Shown here: in pieces, positions 18,074 through 26,796 of the stretch | How positions within the stretch are numbered: the first letter of the stretch is position 1 | Layout: each line of letters starts with the position of its first letter | From: RZYY01 sp036794825 | Lineage (GTDB): Bacteria > Bacteroidota > Bacteroidia > Bacteroidales > 4484-276 | Assembly (NCBI GenBank): GCA_036794825.1 | Contig: DAIRGA010000006.1 | Location: 104,247 to 168,246, forward strand | Reading direction: 5' to 3' | DNA length: 64,000 bases | Translations under genes and position numbers: made by a program | Notes under the pieces: model-generated | The model's database searches: none | Told to the model about the DNA's origin: nothing | The model's input: the letters and a program-made list of their open reading frames with translations, nothing else

Positions 18074-20392
18074 TCAATCCAAAAAAAGCAGTTTTTGAGT
18101 TTCAATCCGTTTGTCCAGTTTCAGGTTAACCAGGTAAATTCCGGCATTAAGGTTATCTCTTCTCAATTCAAATTTTTGATTTCCGGCATCAAGCCAGCCT
18201 TCAAAAACCACTTTCACCTCACGCCCGGTATTATCGAAAAGTGAGAGTTTACAATAGTTGCGGGTTTCCGTAAGAAAATCAATGTCGGCATAAGTTGATG
18301 CAGGATTTGGATGAATTTCGATAATGCACTGATCTTTTGTGGCAGGTTCATGGGTCCCTGTAATTATCAGATTATCATACACCTGGAAGCCCGCAATTCC
18401 ATCGGCTATGTAAACATGCGAACCCTCAACGGAAACACCGAGCGCAAATACGCCTGAAGGTTTGTAATATCCAGCAATAACAGGGTTGGCCGGAAAGGAA
18501 ATATCCACCATTTGCACACCGCCAAGTATGTAATTGGCCACATAGGCATAATTGCCAATGGCTTCGATGGCAGTTGATCCATCGGGTGTGTAAACATATC
18601 CGGCGATGAATGGGTTGTTGGGATCCGTCACGTTGACAACTTCCACACCGCCCAGCCCATCAGCGAGATAGGCGTAGTTTCCTTCCACCGAAATATCATT
18701 GCATTTTGAGTTGATCTCTGCGAAGCGTTTGATGAATTCCGGGTTTTCAGGATCTGAAATGTCGAAGATGTAAACTCCTTTCGTGTCCTGATCTTCAAAA
18801 GGCATGTAATCAATAACATAGAGATAGTTTCCTTCGATATCAAGTGCCTGTGCAAAGCAGTAGTCAACACCCGGAACTGCTCCGTTATACCAGCCAAGTT
18901 TGTGAGCTTTGAGTGTCGGGCTATCAGGATTGGAGAAATCAACTACCCTGAAACCATCCCACCAGCAGGCAATAAAGGCATAATGATCTTTGATGTTGAT
19001 GTCGTAGGTCATTACCGGTGACATATAATGTCCGCGCTTTGATGGATTGGTCGGGTCGGTAATATCCATCACATTCACCGGGTTGGATGCGCCCATGCTT
19101 TTGGGGATGTACACAGCCAGGTTGCCCGAAACAGCTACCAGATCACCCTGGGTTTCATGATAACCGGTCTGAACGGGGTTGGATTTGTCGGCCAGGTCAA
19201 AAACCCTGAAACCGTTGCTGCCTGTGAAGCCAAGGTTATCTTTTACACATAAATTATTTACCCAACCCGGTAGCAAAACACTACCTGCCAATTGAGGTGA
19301 AACGATATTGTTGATGTCGAGAATTTCAGATTTGCTCCCTCCTGAAATCATTGCAAATGTTTCATTAACAGCCACAAAATCAGCATACCCTGGGTATGAT
19401 GAGACCTCCTGAGGGTTTGTTGGATCTGATACATCAATTATCCGCAGGCCACCTCCGGGATTGGTTGTACTGCTTGCTACGAATGCGTAGTTCCCCTGCA
19501 CTACAACCTTTACCGGGTATCCGTTGATGGCGATCTGCCCTAATAATTGTGGTGAAGCCGGATTAGAAACATTCCAGATTTTCAAACCATAATTGTAGGA
19601 AACCTGATATAATTTCCCTTCAGTGGCATAAACTCCGGTTGAGACTCCGGGTATTGCACCTGCCAGATACGTATTTGATGGATCGCCAACATCGACGATG
19701 CGGCAGTTGTTGTTAGCGGCACAAAACATCAGGTTGCCGTATTTTGCTGAATTCCAGATCAGAGTGGAGGAGGGGATAGGATAGTGGCCGATCATGGGGA
19801 TATTTGACAGGTCAGCGAGATCATAGATGTAGATTCCGTCTGCTACCGACATGACATACAGTAAATCGCTGTCGGCAAAAATTCCACCTCTCGGATAGCT
19901 GTTGGTTGGTATCCGGGCCAGCCTCGAAGGATTTTGCATATCGGATAAATCCCAGATTTCTACTCCTGAAAAATAGGCGCCCAGATAGAGCCTTTGTTTA
20001 ACTGGGTCGTAGGTGGCACAATCAACCAGGGAGCGGCTTTTTATGACCGAAATTGTCAGCGGACTGGCCGGATCGGTAACATCAAACACCATCACCCCAC
20101 CACCCGTGCCAATCATGAAAATATTATCAACACCGGAATAGATAAGCGAATAGCTGACGCCCAGGGGCCAATTGCCGAGAAAAGTCATGTTGAGCGAGTC
20201 GTAATCAAGCGCGCGCTCCATGCTGTAATGGCCATTGATCCTATCCATTTGAAATTTATAACCGGCTTTACCTGCGTACGGTTCAGCGATTTCAACAGTT
20301 TCCAGGCTGCCAGATTTAGCAACCCTTTGCACTTGTGATTGAGCGAAAGAACTCATTGCTAAAAGCACGATAAGGAAAGTAGTTTTTTTCAT
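18074..20392 (-). CDS. LVIVD-repeat surface protein with T9SS sorting domain
   Basis: A 772-residue secreted protein: signal peptide (MKKTTFLIVLLAMSSFAQS), then more than ten LVIVD-type repeats of about 40 residues, each with the pattern GNYAYVAD-x-GGxxVVDVSDPxNPxxxG, expected to fold as one or two beta-propellers. The last 80 residues are a type A T9SS C-terminal domain: IEIHPNPAS, KLSLFDNTGREV, LNAGIYLVNLKL, ending KLLFLD. It should be secreted across the outer membrane and anchored to the surface by type IX secretion. Ligand unknown. It is the only clear T9SS cargo domain in the window. Confidence 0.92.
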   Translation of the reverse strand: MKKTTFLIVLLAMSSFAQSQVQRVAKSGSLETVEIAEPYAGKAGYKFQMDRINGHYSMERALDYDSLNMTFLGNWPLGVSYSLIYSGVDNIFMIGTGGGVMVFDVTDPASPLTISVIKSRSLVDCATYDPVKQRLYLGAYFSGVEIWDLSDMQNPSRLARIPTNSYPRGGIFADSDLLYVMSVADGIYIYDLADLSNIPMIGHYPIPSSTLIWNSAKYGNLMFCAANNNCRIVDVGDPSNTYLAGAIPGVSTGVYATEGKLYQVSYNYGLKIWNVSNPASPQLLGQIAINGYPVKVVVQGNYAFVASSTTNPGGGLRIIDVSDPTNPQEVSSYPGYADFVAVNETFAMISGGSKSEILDINNIVSPQLAGSVLLPGWVNNLCVKDNLGFTGSNGFRVFDLADKSNPVQTGYHETQGDLVAVSGNLAVYIPKSMGASNPVNVMDITDPTNPSKRGHYMSPVMTYDINIKDHYAFIACWWDGFRVVDFSNPDSPTLKAHKLGWYNGAVPGVDYCFAQALDIEGNYLYVIDYMPFEDQDTKGVYIFDISDPENPEFIKRFAEINSKCNDISVEGNYAYLADGLGGVEVVNVTDPNNPFIAGYVYTPDGSTAIEAIGNYAYVANYILGGVQMVDISFPANPVIAGYYKPSGVFALGVSVEGSHVYIADGIAGFQVYDNLIITGTHEPATKDQCIIEIHPNPASTYADIDFLTETRNYCKLSLFDNTGREVKVVFEGWLDAGNQKFELRRDNLNAGIYLVNLKLDKRIETQKLLFLD

Positions 20393-20420
20393 TGCATTTA
20401 GATTTTATTAAATAGCATCA

Positions 20421-20447
20421 CAAAGTTAAGATTCTCAATCAAATCAA
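20421..20447 (-). promoter_or_regulatory. candidate promoter of the LVIVD gene
   Basis: Minus strand TTG (20447-20445), 16-nt spacer, TAACTTTG (20428-20421), 28 nt before the start. The spacer is slightly short. It indicates that the LVIVD gene need not depend on the upstream macroglobulin gene. Confidence 0.4.
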
Positions 20448-20456
20448 CGAAACAGC

Positions 20457-23400
20457 TTATTTTGACACCTCAACCCACCGGCCTTTTTCGATGGCAGATA
20501 CACCCCGGTCGTACATCGCTTCGCATTTTACAGCAGGCAGGTAAAAACGACCACTGTAGGATGCATTGAGCTCGATGCGATAGGTAGCGGTTTCGCCGGC
20601 AGCAAGGTCAAAGAAAGTGTCCACCCGGTTGTCGCGAATATCCCTGTATTGGTAAGTGCTTTCGGCAATTACATCAGGAACATCATTGATCCTTTTGTTA
20701 AGGATTTCCCACCCCGAAGGCACGCTAAAACTCAGAGCCAGGTTCCGGTAATTTCCCATCACACCCGGATTGGTAACGGATATCTCGGCAGTGAAATCAA
20801 TTCCCTGTTTTATGCTATTGATATCGAGAGTCTTACCATCCACTGTCAGGTACTTTACCTGCATTGTAAGATGGGAAGTGGTTGTTTTTTCCTCGCCATA
20901 CCCAGGCTGACCAATCGTGGTTAAACAAGCGAAGAGATCCCCTTTACCGGAATTTTCGATGGTGATGTAGCCACCGGTGGTTTTATCCAGATCAAAATTT
21001 ACTGTCGGCTGCTCTGAAATGATATTCTCTCTGTTTCCATTTGCTGTAATGCTGAATTTCAGTTGATTACTGCTGCCGGTTGATTTTGCATAACGAGCCA
21101 GCGCGTAAATACAAAAAGCGGTGGTTTGGGTAGAAGCGCTTTCAGCATGGTATTCTGCTGCCATTCCTGAAAGCAGATCAAATGCGGCTTGCTTTCGGTT
21201 CATCAGCACTAAAGTTTCGAGTATCAGCGACTGGTCGCGGAGGGAAGAACCAAAGGTTTCATCAGTTTCATCCAAAGAATGATTTTTTAAATTTGCGGCT
21301 TGCTCTGCAAGTTTCTCAGCCACTTCGGGTCTGCCAGCGAGCGTGTAGGCTGCTGCCAGCCTCCAGGCTGCCTCTTTAGTCAGACCGGTAATCTCCCGCA
21401 GTCGGTTCATTGCGCTGAAAACCGGTTTTCCGGCCAGAGCCAGCATATAGAGCCGGTAAGCCTGCGTGTGTAAAGCTGACAAGTTTGCAGGATTTTTTGA
21501 CAGGTCGAAATGCAACGCCTGACGGGATTGTTCCTCAAGTAGTGAATTTTTAAGATCGGTGGGAATAAGATAGCCTTTTTGCTCTCCCATCAAAAGGAAA
21601 TGGCCGGCATAAACTGAACTCCAGTCTGATACATGGTTGCTGCCAGGCCAGTAAGACAATTGACCGCCCCCCATCCTGAAAGCCTGCAGGGAACGAATAG
21701 CAGCTCGGATGTTCCGGTCGGTTTTTGCCTTTTGATCGCTGCTGAGTTGTATAATGTCAATGAGTGAGAGTTGTGCAAAACCGGCTGATACCACCTGCTC
21801 CAGGCACCCGTAAGGATATTGAATGAGGTATTGAAGACTTTTTTCCAGATCAAACGAAGGCAAGCCGGAGACTGTCACCATAGATGTATTGGTTCCCTTG
21901 ATGCCTGGCGCCGGGATGTTGATGGTTTGTGTGGCGCCTTCCGGGATAATGTGATTTTCTGAAACAGTAGTGTAGGGATTTGGTTGTTGAATGTTGATTT
22001 CCAGCGTAGTAGTTGCCGTTTCACTACCTGAACCAGCTTCAACCATGATTTTACCGACCCCTGCAGTTTCACCGGCAACCAGGTTGAACCATGCCATCTT
22101 TTCACCTGTTTCCGAAAAGTTGATTTGTTGCGTTGCGCTTCCGGACGGTTTCAGAGGACCATCTGTTTTAACAGTGAGTGTAACATTTCGGATCGCTTTG
22201 TCTGTTGCAAAAACACTTACCGGCAGCGAAACCTCTTCACCCGGACTCAATGTGCGTGGCAGCGAAGGGAGAATCATCAGTGGCTGTTTAACCGGCACTT
22301 TTTTATCGGCTGCACCCCAGGCGCCATCCTTTCCGGCAATTACCATCACCCTCACCTCGCCGATGTAGTTGGGCATTGCAAGTTCATGCACACCTTCCTG
22401 ACCAGCTTTTAGTGTGAAAGGCCCGGCATATGTTACAACTGGCTTAAACCTGTTGGCTTTTCGTTCGCCAGCTCTCGCCAGTTCGTCGTCGCCACCGATT
22501 GCGAGAATTTTCTGCAATTGCCCGGAATAAGCGCCGAGAACATCGTCAAACATATCCCAGGTTTTCACTCCCAGCGCTTCGCGGGCATAAAAAGTTTGCC
22601 AGGGGTTCGGAGTTTTGAAGCGTGTCAGCCCCAGAAGCCCTTCGTCCACTATGGCCAGCGTGTAAGTCATGGCTCGTTTGTTTTTCTCCGATATTTTGAT
22701 TTGATAGCTGCTTTCAGGGCGGATGCTTTCCGGTGTTGTTATTACCGGCGACAGCACTGTCAGCGGGTCTTCAACCATTACCGGAATTACGCCGTACATT
22801 CTCATGGGCAGGTCGTTGGCGGTGCGATTGTGGGGTTGGATCAGAGTTATATAAACATAAAAGTTGGGCGCCATTTCAGCATCAATAGTGATATCGAAGG
22901 AGTTTTCGTTATTTTTACAATCAAACCACCACTGTTTCAGGATTTTATTTCCGGTTTCGAGGGAAATGAACGCCCGTGACCCGTCTGAACCAGGGAAGGT
23001 AATTTTTGCTTTGTCGCCAGTGGCGTACTTTTCTTTATCTGCTGAAAACGAGAGCATTGTGGCCGCGGACGGGCTTTGCCGGTTGGATCTGCTGTAAGAC
23101 GACGGCCAGTCAAGGAAAACGATCATGCCTGACGAATGGCCGCCAGCCGCCGGGTCGAGCACCTGGATAAAGTATTGCCCCCAGTCGGGATAATCTACCC
23201 TGAATTGGAGTTGTGCTTTACCATTGACGGTGGAAAAATTCCTTTGCTCGATCAGTTCCGAGCCCTGCCCGCTTACCCAGCCGGCCAGGTTATCGCTGTC
23301 TGCACCCCACCACCAGCGCCACGAGAGTTTATAAATCCTTAGTTCGAGATTTTGGAATGAAACTGGTTTACCGCTATATTCGAGCGTGGCCACGCTAATC

Positions 23401-25985
23401 GTATGATCTTCGTCGGTTTCGAGTGCGCTGAACCGGTCGGTTGCACCAGAAATCTGCAGCCCTGTGAAGGTTTGAAAGGGGGAAAACGGCATCTCGAATA
23501 CGTCGGTACTGAAGTCGCCACCACGCTCAAATACCCGGGTTGTGAAGATGGCTTTAAGCATTCCGGGCGCCCATGGATTGGTCTCCTGTTTTATTTCCAC
23601 GTTTGCTTCTCCTTTGGCATCGAGGGCTCCTTCAAATAGAATTTTTTCTGTCGGAAAGTAGCTTTTGGTAGGGTCGGTAAATGTATATTTTTCAAAACCT
23701 TTGAATATGAAATTTGTAGAAATTAGCTTTAGGTTAACCTGAGCTTTCAGCCCTGCGGCGGGTGATCCGTGAAGCCACGACGATTTCAGAATTCCTGATT
23801 GATCTGCATTGCGCGAAAACAGCACCTCATCTATGAAAGACAACTCCATCTTCAGCCGGTTAGGTTTGACATTTTCAACCTTAATGCGTTGCTCAAATTC
23901 AGCTCCACCCACGCTTACTTTTGCCCGCCAGTTTCCTGTGGGCGCTTCCGGTTTGGTTGGCAGTTTAAAAATGTAGAAGTTGTCAACACCTTCATTTTTA
24001 ATTTGTTTTTGTACCAAAGTCCCTTTAGCATCGAAAAGCTCAAAGAGCACAGGATGGTTTTTGGGTAATTTATTCAACACGTCATCCATCACAAAAGTCA
24101 GGAACAGCGTATCGCCCGGCCTCCAGACACCGCGCTCACCATAGATAAATCCCTTAATCCCTTTTTGAGTCTCTCTGCCGGCCACATCAAAGTTGCTGAG
24201 CGAAAGCGAGGTGCCATTGTCGCTCCGAAGCCAGGTTCTTTGTTTATTGTAAGAAGCCGAAATCAGGTAAGGTGTGTTTTCTAGCGAAATCTCAGCCATA
24301 CCGTTGGAATTGGTAAGTATTTCGCCGATTTTTTGCTGTTGAAAATTAAAAAATTCCACCTGAGCTCCGCCAATAGGGTTGGCGGTGATGAGGTCAGTGA
24401 CCGTGACTGAAAACTTCAAATTGTCGGCCGATTTGGCGATGATGCCGATATTGCTGGCAAGGATGTTTCGGGTGGGAAACCGTTCGCTGATGTAGTAGGA
24501 TTCAGAACATGGGTCATCTCTTTCGGTCCATTTCCAGTTTTCAGGCCAGTCGTTAAACCAATATGAATTTCCGTCGAAGTAATCCATTTCGGCGCTGCTG
24601 ATTTCACTTTGCCCGATTTCCTCCGTTGAACTCATTTGGCCATTGCAATCAAACCAGGTGTAGCTTCTTTTGAAGGATATTTTTACCTGGTAAATGGCCT
24701 GCGGGTCTTTGCGTGTCATCTCTGTAAGATCAACTGAAAATCCGTTCCACCTGCTAAGATCTAAATCACTGCCCTTGTCGAGCCTGACAGTTTGGATAAA
24801 TACGGGTCTTCCGGTGTATCGCAGATTCCAACCGCTCATCATAGTGTTATCCTGAAAATATTGCTTCACATTATCAGCAAAAATTTTATAAACAGCAACA
24901 TCCACTGCCCGCAATCCTACCGCTCTGAAAGGAAGGATGAGTCCTTTTGAATCCGGCATGATGCTCCCTTTGCCTATGATCTCCACCTGCGGCATCAGGG
25001 GTTCCATCGCCACTAACAGTGTAACAGGCTCGCCCAGCATTTTCCCCGACGAACTTCTGACCGAACCTTCCACCGTAACCCGCTGCTCGCCAGCTAATCG
25101 CTGGTTGGGGAAAAGGGTTACAAGGGCTCCATTTCTTGCAATTCTTACATCATCTAGGTTGTTAAACCGAATCAGGCCGGCAATCTGCTGGCTACCGTCA
25201 AGCGGATCAGAAAATACCAGTTGCAGCGACTGGTCGGTCTGGTTCACCTGATGGCTAAGGAGTATGAAATCATTGATTGATGGGATCTTAACCTCAAAAT
25301 TCCCCTTCTTGTCCACACCCACCGGACTGCCCCGCCAACTCACAGTCATAGTGAATGCACTGGCTTGTCGCTCAATTCCACTGATGACGTAGGTAAATTT
25401 CTTCAAGCCTTCGCTCTCTATGATGATATCCAATTTTTTGCCTGCAATGGATGCCTCAAGCAATTTTCTGGCATCTTCCGGGAACATCACATCGGCAGTG
25501 ATCATTCTGCCTTCGTAACGGTAAGATGTTTCCATATCCGGTAATTCGCTTATAAGCCGACCTTCGAAAACGGTAAAATCCTGCGAAATGACTTCAAATC
25601 CAAAATTGAAGCGTTTCAAATCAGCCGGTGCTTCTAAAAGTTTTGTCAGGTCAAGGCTTGCCACGTACTTAAGCCCCTGCCTGAACGGCTTACCGGGTTT
25701 AAATGAGATTGTGAAGCGATCTTCCACCACGGCAGTTCCAGGCGTTGCAGGAATAAGGGTGAGCACCCCGGCTGGCAACTCAGTTCCCGGCTGGTAGCCT
25801 TCGATCGACTTAGCAAGGAAAATCTGAACTACACTTTCTGATGATATCACACCCGAGGTAAACCCTGATACCCAGCCGTCAAAATGAGCCGGGTCGCTCA
25901 TTGGAATTGATTTCGTGCCAGTTTTGCAGCCAAAGATTGACGAAATGAGTATTGCTGCAATGAAAAGTGTAATGATTGATCTCAT
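20457..25985 (-). CDS. alpha-2-macroglobulin family lipoprotein (thioester type)
   Basis: An 1842-residue bacterial alpha-2-macroglobulin, thought to trap proteases at the cell envelope. It starts with a lipoprotein-like signal (IFGC, Cys20). Several MG domains follow; the bait-region receptor includes GVWRPGDTLFLTFV (MG/A2M_N) and AMPNYIGEVRVMVIAG (A2M family domain). The reactive thioester motif YGCLEQ is intact with Cys1394, followed by the alpha/alpha thioester domain and a C-terminal receptor-binding-like beta domain. In proteobacteria such genes pair with pbpC; no PBP1C gene is adjacent here. It lies upstream of the LVIVD gene and downstream of small exported proteins. Confidence 0.95.
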   Translation of the reverse strand: MRSIITLFIAAILISSIFGCKTGTKSIPMSDPAHFDGWVSGFTSGVISSESVVQIFLAKSIEGYQPGTELPAGVLTLIPATPGTAVVEDRFTISFKPGKPFRQGLKYVASLDLTKLLEAPADLKRFNFGFEVISQDFTVFEGRLISELPDMETSYRYEGRMITADVMFPEDARKLLEASIAGKKLDIIIESEGLKKFTYVISGIERQASAFTMTVSWRGSPVGVDKKGNFEVKIPSINDFILLSHQVNQTDQSLQLVFSDPLDGSQQIAGLIRFNNLDDVRIARNGALVTLFPNQRLAGEQRVTVEGSVRSSSGKMLGEPVTLLVAMEPLMPQVEIIGKGSIMPDSKGLILPFRAVGLRAVDVAVYKIFADNVKQYFQDNTMMSGWNLRYTGRPVFIQTVRLDKGSDLDLSRWNGFSVDLTEMTRKDPQAIYQVKISFKRSYTWFDCNGQMSSTEEIGQSEISSAEMDYFDGNSYWFNDWPENWKWTERDDPCSESYYISERFPTRNILASNIGIIAKSADNLKFSVTVTDLITANPIGGAQVEFFNFQQQKIGEILTNSNGMAEISLENTPYLISASYNKQRTWLRSDNGTSLSLSNFDVAGRETQKGIKGFIYGERGVWRPGDTLFLTFVMDDVLNKLPKNHPVLFELFDAKGTLVQKQIKNEGVDNFYIFKLPTKPEAPTGNWRAKVSVGGAEFEQRIKVENVKPNRLKMELSFIDEVLFSRNADQSGILKSSWLHGSPAAGLKAQVNLKLISTNFIFKGFEKYTFTDPTKSYFPTEKILFEGALDAKGEANVEIKQETNPWAPGMLKAIFTTRVFERGGDFSTDVFEMPFSPFQTFTGLQISGATDRFSALETDEDHTISVATLEYSGKPVSFQNLELRIYKLSWRWWWGADSDNLAGWVSGQGSELIEQRNFSTVNGKAQLQFRVDYPDWGQYFIQVLDPAAGGHSSGMIVFLDWPSSYSRSNRQSPSAATMLSFSADKEKYATGDKAKITFPGSDGSRAFISLETGNKILKQWWFDCKNNENSFDITIDAEMAPNFYVYITLIQPHNRTANDLPMRMYGVIPVMVEDPLTVLSPVITTPESIRPESSYQIKISEKNKRAMTYTLAIVDEGLLGLTRFKTPNPWQTFYAREALGVKTWDMFDDVLGAYSGQLQKILAIGGDDELARAGERKANRFKPVVTYAGPFTLKAGQEGVHELAMPNYIGEVRVMVIAGKDGAWGAADKKVPVKQPLMILPSLPRTLSPGEEVSLPVSVFATDKAIRNVTLTVKTDGPLKPSGSATQQINFSETGEKMAWFNLVAGETAGVGKIMVEAGSGSETATTTLEINIQQPNPYTTVSENHIIPEGATQTINIPAPGIKGTNTSMVTVSGLPSFDLEKSLQYLIQYPYGCLEQVVSAGFAQLSLIDIIQLSSDQKAKTDRNIRAAIRSLQAFRMGGGQLSYWPGSNHVSDWSSVYAGHFLLMGEQKGYLIPTDLKNSLLEEQSRQALHFDLSKNPANLSALHTQAYRLYMLALAGKPVFSAMNRLREITGLTKEAAWRLAAAYTLAGRPEVAEKLAEQAANLKNHSLDETDETFGSSLRDQSLILETLVLMNRKQAAFDLLSGMAAEYHAESASTQTTAFCIYALARYAKSTGSSNQLKFSITANGNRENIISEQPTVNFDLDKTTGGYITIENSGKGDLFACLTTIGQPGYGEEKTTTSHLTMQVKYLTVDGKTLDINSIKQGIDFTAEISVTNPGVMGNYRNLALSFSVPSGWEILNKRINDVPDVIAESTYQYRDIRDNRVDTFFDLAAGETATYRIELNASYSGRFYLPAVKCEAMYDRGVSAIEKGRWVEVSK

Positions 25986-26249
25986 CTTTAATTTGTATTT
26001 AGTGGGTTGCAGGAATTTTTATATGATACTGATTTTGAGTGTAATGCAGGATGATTTCCGGCAATTGCTTTTCTTACAAAGGAAATCAAAAAGTGTGAAA
26101 CAGCAATGTTTTAGCAACTGCAAATGTTCAGGCAGGAAAATGCCGGATTAGTTTTCCGGTGTAACTTTTGCCGGATAATGGGTGTGAAACTTAAGAAAAA
26201 ATGAAATTTTGATCTTGAATGACTTTTCAGGCTAACTGATCCGAGGTTT

Positions 26250-26720
26250 TCATAACTTGTAGATAATCCGGTCGTTATGCAGCTGGATTTTGTTCATCTT
26301 TTTTGCAGCCTGATTCATTTTCGAAAAGCCCGAAAATAAAAAAACAGAGCCAAAAATCCCTATCGCCGTGCCTGCAACCGCGAGGTTCTTGTTGCCATTG
26401 TTCATCGCCATTACGGCTACTATACCACCTCCCACCATTAGCGCAGTTCCGGTGTAAAAATGCCCTGTTGCTTTAATCAGATCTTCGGCAGGAGTAGTGT
26501 AGTGGTTGTTTACAATATAAACCGCAATCTCTGAAATTGCCAGTGAATCAGTGACCTGAGATCTGCCTGAAAACCTTGTGATTACCAGGGTATCGCTCTC
26601 TATGGATTGAATTGTGCACTCCATCCGCTCGCCGGATTTCATCAAAACAACATCAATATCCGACTGGGCAAAGGAGATCTGAACTCCACAAAAGAGAATG
26701 ATGATAAGTATTGTACGCAT
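26250..26720 (-). CDS. small exported membrane protein, unknown function
   Basis: I start at 26720 (MRTILIIILF) because a clean signal peptide ending ISFAQ begins there; the frame is open 9 codons earlier. The mature part opens with a short beta-rich domain (VVLMKSGERMECTIQSIESD), the pattern of small Bacteroidota 'sequence of LSM-like' exported proteins, followed by two hydrophobic Gly-rich segments (GTALMVGGGIVAVMAM, AVAGTAIGIFGSVFLF) that probably cross or sit in the membrane. Function unknown. Confidence 0.75.
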   Translation of the reverse strand: MRTILIIILFCGVQISFAQSDIDVVLMKSGERMECTIQSIESDTLVITRFSGRSQVTDSLAISEIAVYIVNNHYTTPAEDLIKATGHFYTGTALMVGGGIVAVMAMNNGNKNLAVAGTAIGIFGSVFLFSGFSKMNQAAKKMNKIQLHNDRIIYKL

Positions 26721-26796
26721 AGTTACCCCCTGTAAAATGTTTATCAACCGGCTGCAATCACTTCCGTTTGCAAAGAAAAAATTAAAATCTCATATT

